64,000 bases of DNA from JANWJE01 sp044326545. GTDB lineage: Bacteria; Chlamydiota; Chlamydiia; Chlamydiales; Parachlamydiaceae. Positions 26,203 through 35,002 of this stretch are shown here, one piece after another (the stretch's first letter is position 1; every line of letters starts with the position of its first letter). The position numbers and the translations under genes are program-made. The DNA is taken from positions 1 through 64,000 of the forward strand of contig JBIRBM010000008.1 in the NCBI GenBank assembly GCA_044326545.1, in the 5' to 3' direction. The notes beneath the pieces were generated by a model. The model saw only the letters and a program-made list of their open reading frames with translations, did not search any database and was not told the DNA's origin.

Positions 26203-26437
26203 TAGGAATTTTTTTTAACCAAAGCAAATTTGGAAAAAAACCTATTGAAATAGTGAATGCTGAATTGGCTGATTTAGACGGTGTCTAAAAAATATGACCA
26301 GACTGTTTTGCTGCTATAAATTGTCTATAAAAGAGTAAAAAATGTTCGGAATATTACCTCAATATTGCAAACATTTTTACGCCTTTCTAGGGGATTTTAG
26401 CAGACAAATCAGCCGATCGGATTGTATAGACAGCTTC

Positions 26438-26782
26438 TTAAACACCAACCTCTAAGGCTTCTGCATAAACAGACTGGTCGCATTCAACAACCTGTCGCAT
26501 TTTTTTACCAGGAGTAAATTTGACTGCCAATCTAGCAGGAATTACAATAGGAATAGCTGCATTCTTTGGATTTCTTCCAATTTTTTGCTTTCTTTCAACA
26601 ACTTCAAAAACACCAAATTCTCGAAACTCCAATCGTTCTCCTTTAGACAAACAATCAGTGATTTCATCTAAAAAAGCCTGTATCACATGGCGAACATCAT
26701 TGGGATGAATTCCTTTATCCTGTGAAATAGAATTGATAAGTTTCTTCTTTGTCATGGTATTTTTCTTTGTATTCTCTGTCAT
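26438..26782 (-). CDS. HU/IHF-family DNA-binding protein
   Basis: This is a nucleoid-associated, DNA-bending protein of the HU/IHF family, acting as a dimer. The 114-residue protein has K-K-K-L-I-N-S-I-S at the dimer helix, F-G-V-F-E-V-V-E-R-K at the core, and the DNA-clamping arm G-R-N-P-K-N-A with the following P-A-R-L-A-V-K-F-T-P-G-K-K-M. The start at 26782 is chosen because AAGGAG lies nine bases upstream; the longer frame from 26800 would use the ATG just before that site. A C-terminal extension of about 15 acidic residues goes beyond HU length. IHF versus HU cannot be settled from sequence alone. Confidence 0.9.
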   Translation of the reverse strand: MTENTKKNTMTKKKLINSISQDKGIHPNDVRHVIQAFLDEITDCLSKGERLEFREFGVFEVVERKQKIGRNPKNAAIPIVIPARLAVKFTPGKKMRQVVECDQSVYAEALEVGV

Positions 26783-27184
26783 AAACAGTGACTCCTTCAT
26801 TTTGCTCTTATTCGCTAGATTTTCTCGTCTGATATTTTTATATCCTTTTGATTTTCAAGCAAGTCTTTTTCTTGTTCTTTGAATTTTAAACTCACTTTGC
26901 GATCCAAAAGCGTGATTTAGGCCTAAACGAAAGCTCTTGGCTGTTGAAAAATGACAAAAAGATCTCTATCAAGAAAGAGATTGACTTTTCTACAATTTTT
27001 CAACGACAAGGCTTTGCCTCTAAATAACAATTGGGGGACGCAGGGTGAGTGTTAAAGAAAAGCGTCTCTTGCCATCTGATCTTCTCTATTGGACATCAAA
27101 CTTTCACCTAACAGTTGGTAAATAAATATTTGAGTGAATAGTTTCCTATAATAGGAAATGCTATTTTCAATTCAACACTAATTT
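26783..27184. other. Intergenic region with two inverted repeats
   Basis: No gene is visible between the IHF/HU gene and tyrS stop. GTTGAAAAAT (26943-26952) and ATTTTTCAAC (26995-27004) form a perfect 10-bp outer stem with further pairing inside (ATCTCT/AGAGAT). A second palindrome, TTTCCTAT-A-ATAGGAAA (27142-27158), lies 26 bp after the tyrS stop and could be a terminator stem without a T-run, or an operator. The IHF/HU promoter should also lie in this region. Confidence 0.5.
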
Positions 27185-28462
27185 TCATTCATCGGTTATC
27201 CGCACGAGCATTTTATTTTTTTTCCCTGCAGCTAGAAGCATCAACCGACCATCAATCAACAAATTACAGTCTATTACACAATTTTCATCTCCGACTTTTT
27301 CGTTATTGATATAAACTCCTCCATTGCGAATTAAACGTCTTGCCTCCCCTTTACTACTTTGGAGGCCAATTTCAACTAAAAAATCAATTAACTTGGCTTT
27401 CAGAATGGCTTCTAAAGGGATTTTACAGCTAGGCATATCGGCAGACAAACTTTCAAGAATTTCTGCGTCAAGTGTTGTCTGCGATCCAGGTGCAATCCCC
27501 TCGGTAACCTTTATCGCTGTTTCTAAAGCGCTTTTTCCATGAACTAAATAGGTTACCTCTTCAGCTAAACGTTTTTGAGCGGTGCGTGGAATATAATCAG
27601 GATCTTTCATTGCTTTTGCGTAACGATGAATTTCATCCATCTCCATAAAAGTCAGCATTCGCATCAGCTTAATCACATCAGCATCTTCCACTCGGATGAG
27701 GTATTGATAAAATTCGTAGGGGGAAAGTTTATCCGAGGATAGCCAAATAGCCCCTTTTTCTGATTTTCCAAATTTTTGACCATCACTACGGGTAAGCAAA
27801 GGAAAAGTGACTCCATAAGCAGGCTTTCCCAACACTTTGCGAATCAATTCCGTTCCCGACGTAATATTGCCCCACTGATCGCTTCCTCCTAATTGAATGG
27901 TCACATCATGATGCTTCATCAAATAAAGAAAGTCATATCCTTGCAAAATTTGATAACTAAATTCTGTGAAGCTCATCCCTTCTTCTGATTGTAAACGCAA
28001 TTTTACGCTATCTTTAGCAAGCATCGGCCCGATGCGAAATAAAGATCCAATCTCACGTAAAAATTGAATAAAAGAAAAATCTTTGTACCAATTAAAATTA
28101 TTCAAGATCAGAGGCCTTGCCGTAGAGTGGTTAAAATCAAGAATGGCCTCTAAATTTTTTTGGATTCCTTTCAGATTATTCTGCAACGTTGCCTCATCGA
28201 GCAACTGACGATCAGACGTTTTGCCAGAAGGATCGCCAATCATTCCTGTTGCGCCCCCAATAATTGCAACAGGAGTGTGCCCAAAACGTTGAAACCAAGC
28301 CAATCCCATGATGGCAACTAAATTGCCCAAATGCAAGCTATCCGCTGTTGGATCAAAACCACAATAAATTCGCGTAGGCTTTTCGACCAACTGGCGAATC
28401 TCTTCGCTTGTCAAAGCTTCTATAAAACCACGCTCTTTTAAGACATCGATGATATGGGGCAT
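27185..28462 (-). CDS. tyrS: Tyrosyl-tRNA synthetase
   Basis: TyrS charges tRNA-Tyr. The class I signatures are G-F-D-P-T-A-D-S-L-H-L-G-N (HIGH equivalent, residues about 40-50) and K-F-G-K-S-E (KMSKS equivalent, about residue 235). The C-terminal S4-like RNA-binding domain reads S-K-G-E-A-R-R-L-I-R-N-G-G-V-Y-I-N. The start at 28462 gives 425 residues beginning M-P-H-I-I-D-V-L, with a GGATGG seven bases upstream; an ATG at 28471 and a longer frame to 28519 are less likely. The K-F-G-K-S form and length place it in the common bacterial TyrRS clade. Confidence 0.96.
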   Translation of the reverse strand: MPHIIDVLKERGFIEALTSEEIRQLVEKPTRIYCGFDPTADSLHLGNLVAIMGLAWFQRFGHTPVAIIGGATGMIGDPSGKTSDRQLLDEATLQNNLKGIQKNLEAILDFNHSTARPLILNNFNWYKDFSFIQFLREIGSLFRIGPMLAKDSVKLRLQSEEGMSFTEFSYQILQGYDFLYLMKHHDVTIQLGGSDQWGNITSGTELIRKVLGKPAYGVTFPLLTRSDGQKFGKSEKGAIWLSSDKLSPYEFYQYLIRVEDADVIKLMRMLTFMEMDEIHRYAKAMKDPDYIPRTAQKRLAEEVTYLVHGKSALETAIKVTEGIAPGSQTTLDAEILESLSADMPSCKIPLEAILKAKLIDFLVEIGLQSSKGEARRLIRNGGVYINNEKVGDENCVIDCNLLIDGRLMLLAAGKKNKMLVRITDE

Positions 28463-28640
28463 ATTTTCCATCCAGTTAAGAATTAAGCAGATTGAGTGTG
28501 AACATTTTGTAAATGTCACGAATTTATGTCAACGTTTGATTCAATACTTACAAGATTCAATCAAAATTCGAATCTAAAAAATAGGGATCTGACTGCGATT
28601 TTTTATTCGCCAGAGCTTCCACATGACCCATAGGCCAAGA

Positions 28641-29396
28641 TCAAAAAGGATTTTCAATATCAATAAAAGAACACGGAATCGGAAGGGCCCGGCACAGATG
28701 ATTTGCCAGCGCAATCGGCCCAACTCTTTCAGTAGCGGAATGACCTAATGCATAAAAATGAATCTTCTCTTCGATTGCTTGATGCCAAACAGGTTCATCA
28801 AAACTTCCTGTGATGTAAGCGTTGATGTTCTCTTGAGCAGCCTCAAGAATGCTTTTATGAGCGCCTCCCGATATGAGAGCGACACTCTCAATCATGTCAG
28901 GTCCGCCATATGCAATTGCAGCCGGATGATTGTAATACGCTTCTAATTGCGCTTTGAGTTCCTCTTTTGTGATGGGCAAAATTTTCCCTTTCACACCAAT
29001 AAAGACTCCATTTAAAATTCCAAAAGGTTGTAAATCAAACCATCCCATCTCTTTTGCAGCCTTCCAATTATTCCCAATTTCAGGATGAATATCTAAGGGA
29101 AGATGATAAGCAAATAAAGACATTCCATTCCGGAGTAAAAGCTCTAGTTTTTTTCGCTTTGTCCCTTCTATCACATAGCTGTCACGATTCCAAAATATCC
29201 CATGATGAACAATTAAAGCATCAATTCCTTTGCTCACAGCCATTTCAATAGTTTTTAAACTTGCCGAAACAGCTGTTGCAACACTTTTTACCTCCCTTTT
29301 GCCTTCAACCTGCAATCCATTCGGTCCATAATCTGCAACTGCACTCATCGAAAGAAACTCGTTTAAGTAATCGTGTAATTCCTTTAATGTCAGCAC
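28641..29396 (-). CDS. Nif3-like dinuclear metal hydrolase family (YbgI)
   Basis: This is a member of the Nif3/YbgI family, hexameric proteins with a dinuclear metal site and no settled physiological reaction. The metal ligands are visible in D-A-L-I-V-H-H-G-I-F-W near residue 63 and Y-H-L-P-L-D-I-H near 98, and in the last part with Y-A-L-G-H-S-A-T-E-R. I choose a GTG start at 29396 because GGAGAG sits seven bases upstream and the family usually begins L-K-E-L-x-x-Y-L-N; an ATG at 29411 would add five residues and lacks a ribosome site. It follows tyrS on the same strand, 178 bp apart. Confidence 0.88.
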   Translation of the reverse strand: MLTLKELHDYLNEFLSMSAVADYGPNGLQVEGKREVKSVATAVSASLKTIEMAVSKGIDALIVHHGIFWNRDSYVIEGTKRKKLELLLRNGMSLFAYHLPLDIHPEIGNNWKAAKEMGWFDLQPFGILNGVFIGVKGKILPITKEELKAQLEAYYNHPAAIAYGGPDMIESVALISGGAHKSILEAAQENINAYITGSFDEPVWHQAIEEKIHFYALGHSATERVGPIALANHLCRALPIPCSFIDIENPF

Positions 29397-29492
29397 GAAG
29401 TGTCTCTCCATTTTTTTAACTTAATTGATAATTGATTTTTTGACTAAAATCCCATTTTAAACAATGAACTTATAATTTTAAACACATATGCT

Positions 29493-29550
29493 ATTCAAGC
29501 TCAAAGTGTAGATTTGGGCAACGCCAAAGTATCCGGCTTTGAGCTTGAAT
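29493..29550. repeat. Perfect 14-bp inverted repeat upstream of rpiA
   Basis: ATTCAAGCTCAAAG (29493-29506) is perfectly repeated in inverse as CTTTGAGCTTGAAT (29537-29550), with an inner stem TTTGG/CCAAA in the 30-bp spacer. It lies in the divergent region between the Nif3-like gene and rpiA, 24 bp before the rpiA ATG, so it would form a hairpin in the rpiA leader. The arms resemble those of the larger repeat at 34456-34585. Confidence 0.75.
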
Positions 29551-29574
29551 GACGATATTTCTGGACTTAACAAG

Positions 29575-30351
29575 ATGATGGAATCAAAAGAGGTTAATCG
29601 ATCAACGATCGGGAAAAAACTTGCGGGAGAAGCGGCTGCACATCTTATTAAAGATGGAATGCTCGTTGGGTTAGGGACAGGATCGACGGCAGTTTTTTTT
29701 ATCGAAGCTCTTGGAAAAAGATGTCAAGAGGGATTAAACATTTTCGCTGTTGCCACTTCAGAGCGGTCAGGTTTACAAGCCAAGCAATTAGGAATTCCTA
29801 TCTTAAATCCTCAACATATTTCTTCGCTTGATGTTACAGTAGATGGAGCGGATGAGATCGATAACGATAAAAATATGATTAAAGGAGGAGGAGGGGCTCT
29901 GTTAAGGGAAAAGCTCCTTGCAAAAGCCAGCAAAGAGATGATTGTCATCGTTGATGAATCAAAATGTGTCACCCATTTAGGACGGCATCCTCTTCCGGTT
30001 GAAATCATTCCTTTTGCCTGCTGCTCCACTATTTTTCGACTTCAAGAGAAACATTATCAAGGCTCTTTACGACTCAATCAAGATAACACCCCTTTTGTGA
30101 CCGATAATGGCAATTACATTTTTGACATTCAATATTCTGAGCCTATTTTAAATCCAGAAACTGAACACGACAGACTCAAATCAATAACAGGAATTGTCGA
30201 AACAGGATTTTTTTTTCAGATAGCAAAAAAAGTGATTATCGGATACGAAAATGGAGAGGTCGTCATCAGAGATCACGTGAATTTGAAAACAGTCTCTAAG
30301 GACTCAAATGTAGATCCCTGTATGAACGATCAAAAACCTCAGGATTTGTAG
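29575..30351 (+). CDS. rpiA: Ribose-5-phosphate isomerase A
   Basis: RpiA interconverts ribose-5-phosphate and ribulose-5-phosphate in the pentose phosphate pathway. Conserved segments are G-L-G-T-G-S-T-A near residue 33, D-V-T-V-D-G-A-D-E-I-D near 85 with the catalytic aspartates, and K-G-G-G-G-A-L-L-R-E-K near 102. I start it at ATG 29575; a TTG at 29539 lies inside the right arm of the upstream inverted repeat. The C-terminus extends about 18 residues past the family core. It is followed 9 bp later by the DUF151 gene and works in the same pathway as gnd elsewhere in the window. Confidence 0.95.
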   Translation: MMESKEVNRSTIGKKLAGEAAAHLIKDGMLVGLGTGSTAVFFIEALGKRCQEGLNIFAVATSERSGLQAKQLGIPILNPQHISSLDVTVDGADEIDNDKNMIKGGGGALLREKLLAKASKEMIVIVDESKCVTHLGRHPLPVEIIPFACCSTIFRLQEKHYQGSLRLNQDNTPFVTDNGNYIFDIQYSEPILNPETEHDRLKSITGIVETGFFFQIAKKVIIGYENGEVVIRDHVNLKTVSKDSNVDPCMNDQKPQDL

Positions 30352-30360
30352 GCTAACACG

Positions 30361-30774
30361 ATGTTCTGTGAACTTATTCAGCTCTCTTTTGACAAAATTA
30401 TGCAAACGCGCGCTTATACGGTGATCGTGTTAGCCGGCAAAGAAAAAAAATTTGCCATTTATGCAGATCCAAGTGTTGGGAAAATGCTGCAGCTTTTTTT
30501 AACCGGGGTGGAAAGCCGCCGTCCACTCACCCACGAGTTTTTTGATCTTATCTTTGAGGCAATGGACGTTCGAGTTAAACAAGTTGTCATCAATGATGTT
30601 CAAGACACGGTCTACTATGCCCGCCTGTTTCTCGAGCAGGATATTGGAGATATCTGCCATATCATTGAAATTGATGGACGCCCAAGCGATTGCTTGACGG
30701 TAGCCTTGATGAATAATGCGCCTATTTATTGTACACGAGAAGTGTTAGATAAAATCATTCCGTTAGAAGAATAG
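30361..30774 (+). CDS. Bifunctional-nuclease-domain (DUF151) protein
   Basis: The 137-residue protein fits the bifunctional nuclease domain family (DUF151, related to plant BBD nucleases and TM0160): I-Y-A-D-P-S-V-G-K-M-L near residue 37, R-R-P-L-T-H-E-F-F-D-L-I near 55, and I-D-G-R-P-S-D-C-L-T-V-A-L near 115. Biochemical activity in bacteria is uncertain. It is 9 bp from rpiA on the same strand, probably co-transcribed, and converges with aroDE, whose stop is 3 bp away. Confidence 0.85.
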   Translation: MFCELIQLSFDKIMQTRAYTVIVLAGKEKKFAIYADPSVGKMLQLFLTGVESRRPLTHEFFDLIFEAMDVRVKQVVINDVQDTVYYARLFLEQDIGDICHIIEIDGRPSDCLTVALMNNAPIYCTREVLDKIIPLEE

Positions 30775-30777
30775 ACT

Positions 30778-32247
30778 CTAAGTGATCAATTCTTCGGTTT
30801 TCTTTTTAAGAATAATTCGACTTTCATCTGCATCTAGACCTTGTTTAAACCATAATTTAAATTGACCTAACGCTTGCTCAATAAACATTTCATATCCATA
30901 AACGATGCGGCAATTTTTTTCTAAGGCGCACGTAAGCAGTAAAGTGTTTTTTGGGTTTGTCTTAATGTCCATCACAAGACTCTTTGGCAGAATAGATGAA
31001 GAAGAAATCGGAAGGGGGTCAGGGGTGCAGTTAATCAAAATGTCATATTCTTGATCAAAGACATCGGTCATCTCATTCACTCTCTTCCATTGGCAATTAA
31101 AGCGTTGCGCAATCTGCAGCCCTTTTTCTTTATCTCTGCTGATGACTGTGACAAGGGCTCCTCTTCGACAAGCCTCATACGCGATTGCTTTTGACGCTCC
31201 TCCTGCCCCAATGATGACGATTCTCTTTGTTTTGACTTCTCCTTTTTTCTCAATAGCGTTGAGCGCTCCGATTGCATCAGTATTGAATCCGAATACTTTG
31301 CCTTCTTCAAAAAGAAGGGTGTTAACGGCTCCGATGGCGAGAGCTTCAGGGTCTATTTCATCGACAAAAGGAAGAACGCGCTCTTTTAATGGCATCGTAA
31401 CGCTCAGTCCATGAAAGAGACCTTTTTTTGCAAGGGCAAAAAAATCGCAAAGTTCTGCCGATTTGATCTCTATTTTCACATATACGGCATTTAATCCGTT
31501 TGCGAAGAAGAGAAAATTGTGTGTTTTGTCGCTAATGCTTTGATCAACTGGATCTCCAATTAATCCATAAATTCTTGTATCAGGATTTAGGCAGTGATGA
31601 TGATAGCATTCGGCCAGTATTTTAGCTGATAATTGTCCGGGAGCAGTGATTTGATCTTCTTTAAGAGCTGCATAGGTGATGGGGCATTTCATGATGGGTC
31701 CAAGAATTCGGCTGAGTTGTCCATAGAGGCCCATGCTGATTGCGATGAGTCTAGGATCCGATTGCTTACTCCAGGAGATTAATCTTAACGCATCAAGAGC
31801 GTTGTGCGCCGTTACTGCAATCTTATAGAAATGGGCAGGAGTTTTTTTCATCTCTTGGTACAAGCCCTCAAGATCATCGGGAGTTTTTATGAAGTCGTGA
31901 TGAGAGAGAATCAGTTGACTATAAGGGAATTGAGAAGAGATCTCTTCAATGAAGGAACGGGGGACCCGATGTTCTACGTCTAGATATTCAGGCTCAAGGA
32001 AGCAAAGAGAGCGAATATCGGCAAGGCGCTCCTCTTCGGAGCCTCGATAGCTTCCTCCTTCTGCTTGACTTCGCAAAGTGAAAATCATGGGGATGGAAAA
32101 AAAGGAGCGAAGCTCTTTTAGCTTGTCTAAATTGAGGCATGTGAAAGCATCGAGCCTGATTTCAATTAGATCGGCATATTCAAGGGCTTTTGAGATTTGC
32201 TGATAGGCCTCTTCATAAGAGGGTCCTTTAATGACAACACAGATCAT
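30778..32247 (-). CDS. aroDE: Fused 3-dehydroquinate dehydratase / shikimate dehydrogenase
   Basis: The protein carries out the third and fourth steps of the shikimate pathway. The N-terminal type I dehydroquinase (about residues 1-215) has E-I-R-L-D at the start, the catalytic His in S-H-H-D-F and the Schiff-base lysine in Y-K-I-A-V. The C-terminal shikimate dehydrogenase (about 225-489) shows Y-G-L-I-G-D-P-V-D-Q-S, then N-A-V-Y-V, N-T-L-L and the Rossmann G-A-G-G-A-S-K-A. A fused aroDE is the normal arrangement in chlamydiae. Its 5' end overlaps aroB by 20 bp, so aroC-aroB-aroDE form one coupled operon. Confidence 0.97.
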   Translation of the reverse strand: MICVVIKGPSYEEAYQQISKALEYADLIEIRLDAFTCLNLDKLKELRSFFSIPMIFTLRSQAEGGSYRGSEEERLADIRSLCFLEPEYLDVEHRVPRSFIEEISSQFPYSQLILSHHDFIKTPDDLEGLYQEMKKTPAHFYKIAVTAHNALDALRLISWSKQSDPRLIAISMGLYGQLSRILGPIMKCPITYAALKEDQITAPGQLSAKILAECYHHHCLNPDTRIYGLIGDPVDQSISDKTHNFLFFANGLNAVYVKIEIKSAELCDFFALAKKGLFHGLSVTMPLKERVLPFVDEIDPEALAIGAVNTLLFEEGKVFGFNTDAIGALNAIEKKGEVKTKRIVIIGAGGASKAIAYEACRRGALVTVISRDKEKGLQIAQRFNCQWKRVNEMTDVFDQEYDILINCTPDPLPISSSSILPKSLVMDIKTNPKNTLLLTCALEKNCRIVYGYEMFIEQALGQFKLWFKQGLDADESRIILKKKTEELIT

Positions 32248-33346
32248 GATTCATCCATTTTAAAGCCTCTTCAAGTAAAGAATGATCAACATGAGTGCAG
32301 AACTTTTCGTCCTTGATAAAGGGCGCTCCGATTGCATGTATCTTGACAAAACGAGGCGTTTTTTTAATTGATTTTTTATCTAATGTCATTGCATTGAGTA
32401 ACGCTTGGATAGAAAATTGAGAGGGGAGTTGGAAGGGGAGGCCATATTGAATCAGAATGCGTTTGATTCTGTCAAAAGAGTGTTGATCAAGGAGTCCGAG
32501 CTTTAGCGAAAGGTAGCTTTCAACAACAAGCCCAATTGCAACGGCTTCACCATGTGGCAAAGAATAATCAGTCAGTTGCTCTAAAGCATGCCCTATCGTG
32601 TGTCCAAAATTCAAAAGATGCCGCTTTCCATTCTCTTTTTCATCTTCTTCAACAATCTCTTTTTTAATTTTGCAGCTTTCAAATACCGCCTTTTCAAGGA
32701 GAAGAGAATCTAATGCTAATAATTGATCCGCTTGCTTTTCGAGGTTTTCAAATTCTTGAGCACTCGCAATCAATCCATGCTTGATCATCTCGACAAATCC
32801 ATTGGCTCTCTCTTTTTTTGCTAATGTTTGAAGGGTAGATAGATCAATGACAACTTTATGAGGCTGATAGAAACATCCGATCATATTTTTGCCAAAAGGG
32901 ACATTCACCCCTGTTTTCCCTCCTATGCTTGCGTCCACCATTCCTAATAGCGAGGTGGGGATTGAGACAAAAGGAACTCCTCGACAATAGGTTGCTGCTA
33001 AATACCCTGCCATATCACTGACAACGCCTCCTCCTAAAGCAATCACGCAAGTGTCGCGGCCAAGTTGTTTTTCAAATAATTGATTTTCCAGTCGCTCTTT
33101 GGTTTCCCGGGTTTTATGCTGTTCCCCGCTTGGGAAGGAAAAGAGATAGGCGTTTAGATTAAAAGAGGATAAGGATTGGATCAATGTTTCTGCGTAAAGG
33201 GGGGCAACTTTATCATCTGTAATGATGGCAAACGTTGAACTGATTGAGCTTAAATAGGACAATTGCGATTGCAATAATTGGTGTCCTATTTCAATTTCAT
33301 AACGATGAGAAGAGTGTGAAAATTGACAGATCAGTTTTTTTGTCAT
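32228..33346 (-). CDS. aroB: 3-dehydroquinate synthase
   Basis: AroB makes 3-dehydroquinate from DAHP with NAD and a metal ion, the second shikimate step. Recognisable segments are A-L-G-G-G-V-V-S-D-M-A-G (NAD-binding, near residue 103), T-S-L-L-G-M-V-D-A-S-I-G-G-K-T-G-V-N, and the metal ligands in L-N-F-G-H-T-I-G-H-A near 250. I start it at the ATG 33346 that overlaps the aroC stop as ATGA; a GTG at 33358 would add four residues. The 372-residue length is normal. Confidence 0.96.
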   Translation of the reverse strand: MTKKLICQFSHSSHRYEIEIGHQLLQSQLSYLSSISSTFAIITDDKVAPLYAETLIQSLSSFNLNAYLFSFPSGEQHKTRETKERLENQLFEKQLGRDTCVIALGGGVVSDMAGYLAATYCRGVPFVSIPTSLLGMVDASIGGKTGVNVPFGKNMIGCFYQPHKVVIDLSTLQTLAKKERANGFVEMIKHGLIASAQEFENLEKQADQLLALDSLLLEKAVFESCKIKKEIVEEDEKENGKRHLLNFGHTIGHALEQLTDYSLPHGEAVAIGLVVESYLSLKLGLLDQHSFDRIKRILIQYGLPFQLPSQFSIQALLNAMTLDKKSIKKTPRFVKIHAIGAPFIKDEKFCTHVDHSLLEEALKWMNHDLCCH

Positions 33347-34434
33347 AGCTTCACACACCTGTTTAGAAGAACCGCATCCACTAAGACTAATGCAGCCATT
33401 GCTTCAACAACAGGAACCGCTCGAATGGCAACGCACGGATCGTGCCGCGACCCAGAGGGGAGTTTGAAAGAGGCTCTTTGGGACGAGATTGTCAGCGTTT
33501 CTTGCTCCCTCATAATGCTTGATGTAGGTTTAAATGCAACTCTTCCAACAATTGGCATTCCCGTTGAAATTCCTCCAAGAGTTCCTCCCGCATGATTTGT
33601 TCGTGTTTTGATTTGATCATTTTCTCTGATAAATGAATCATTATGTTGAGATCCTTTCATCAGAACGGATTGAAATCCCGATCCTATTTCAAAACCTTTA
33701 CTTGCAGGCAGGCTCATCATGGCGTGGGCAAGATTTGCTTCTAATTTTTCGTAAACTGGATCACCAACTCCAGGAGGGACTGACTCTACAATAAATTCAA
33801 CAACTCCTCCTAGTGAATCTTTGTTCTCTTTGGCTTCTTCAATTAAAGCGATCATTTTTGAGGCTGCGTGTTCATCCGGGCAGAATAAAGGGCTTTGGTA
33901 AGTTAAGAGGTGCAGAAGTTTGAGATTGTCTTCCTTAATCGTCGCTTCCACCTCTGCAATTTGTTTGATATAAGCGACTAATTCAATTCCTTGAATTGCC
34001 AGAAGTTTTTTGGCGATAGATCCTGCAGCAACACGACAAGCTGTTTCGCGCGCTGATGATCGACCTCCTCCTCTATAGTCAAAAATACCGTATTTTTCTA
34101 AGTAAGTATAATTGGCATGTCCAGGCCTAAGGAGGTCTTTGATCGGTTCATATTTGGTTGAGTCGCAATTCTTATTTGCAATCATAATGGAGATGGGGGC
34201 TCCTGTTGTTTGACCTTCAAATAGACCTGAAAGGATTTCTGCTTTATCTGGTTCATCCCTGGGCGATGTATAAGGGTTTTTACCGGGAGCACGCAATGCT
34301 AATGCTGCATTGATTTCTTCATCATCAATATCGAGCCCTGCAGGACACCCGTCAATCACGACACCGATTGCTTTTCCGTGTGATTCTCCCCAGGTTGTCA
34401 CCTTAAAAATATTGCCACATGTATTACTTGCCAT
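33343..34434 (-). CDS. aroC: Chorismate synthase
   Basis: AroC makes chorismate from EPSP using reduced FMN. The three family signatures are visible: G-E-S-H-G-K-A-I-G at the start, the Y-R-G-G-G-R-S-S-A-R-E-T segment near residue 123, and the S-G-S-R-H-D-P-C near 335. With the ATG at 34434 it has 363 residues, and AAGGAG lies eight bases upstream. It is first of the aroC-aroB-aroDE operon. The other shikimate genes are not in this window. An unusual inverted repeat lies just upstream. Confidence 0.96.
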   Translation of the reverse strand: MASNTCGNIFKVTTWGESHGKAIGVVIDGCPAGLDIDDEEINAALALRAPGKNPYTSPRDEPDKAEILSGLFEGQTTGAPISIMIANKNCDSTKYEPIKDLLRPGHANYTYLEKYGIFDYRGGGRSSARETACRVAAGSIAKKLLAIQGIELVAYIKQIAEVEATIKEDNLKLLHLLTYQSPLFCPDEHAASKMIALIEEAKENKDSLGGVVEFIVESVPPGVGDPVYEKLEANLAHAMMSLPASKGFEIGSGFQSVLMKGSQHNDSFIRENDQIKTRTNHAGGTLGGISTGMPIVGRVAFKPTSSIMREQETLTISSQRASFKLPSGSRHDPCVAIRAVPVVEAMAALVLVDAVLLNRCVKL

Positions 34435-34455
34435 CACATTCTCCTTATAGATGCA

Positions 34456-34585
34456 TTCAAGCTTAACGTGCGGATGTACGCCGCTAAAGGCTTGGGTTTG
34501 ACAGATTGTTTATCATATGGGACAGATAAACGATCTGTCAATGGGGAGGGTTTTCGGTTTGCCAACATTCGCACCTTGAGCTTTC
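34456..34585. repeat. Long imperfect inverted repeat in front of aroC
   Basis: The inner arms TTGACAGATTGTTTATC (34498-34514) and GATAAACGATCTGTCAA (34525-34541) match at 16 of 17 positions around a 10-nt loop. Outer arms (AAGCTTAACGTGCGGATGT on the left, and the inverse of AAGCTCAAGGTGCGAATGT on the right) add an imperfect outer stem. The repeat starts 22 bp upstream of the aroC start, between aroC and the membrane-protein gene. It is either a leader structure for the aro operon or a decayed mobile element. Confidence 0.75.
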
Positions 34586-34625
34586 CACCTATTGCCTGTC
34601 TCGGCACAAGAGTGGAGAACCCCTT

Positions 34626-34988
34626 TCATCTATCTTTTCCGCGTGTTAAATAAAAATACTTAATCACCATTCGGATTAAGTAAATGAACATTGAAGTGGA
34701 AGCAAAAAGAGATAATCCCAGATAAATAAAATAGACAGGAGACTCGTAAAGAAGAAAAAAAATTTTGACTCCTCTTCCAGGGATGACATAAGCACTTAAA
34801 CAGACAATCACCACATAAAAAGCAAAAAAAACACTCCCTAAAAAAATCGTCATCCACATCTTTCGATTAAATTCTCTAAATAACGCTTTAAAAGACCACT
34901 CTTTTCGTCGTTTTATAAATGTAAAGAGTAACAACAGACCAAGTAAAATGAATCCTGCTATCAAAATAAAATAAGTCAACTGACACAT
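34626..34988 (-). CDS. Small three-helix membrane protein, unknown
   Basis: The 120-residue protein has three hydrophobic segments at about residues 4-26, 45-70 and 84-112, separated by short basic loops, so it is an inner-membrane protein. No family is recognised. AAGGA lies seven bases before the ATG. It begins 14 bp after the stop of the BPL_N protein gene on the same strand, so they probably form an operon. Confidence 0.6.
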   Translation of the reverse strand: MCQLTYFILIAGFILLGLLLLFTFIKRRKEWSFKALFREFNRKMWMTIFLGSVFFAFYVVIVCLSAYVIPGRGVKIFFLLYESPVYFIYLGLSLFASTSMFIYLIRMVIKYFYLTRGKDR

Positions 34989-35002
34989 AGAAAATCCTTG
35001 AT

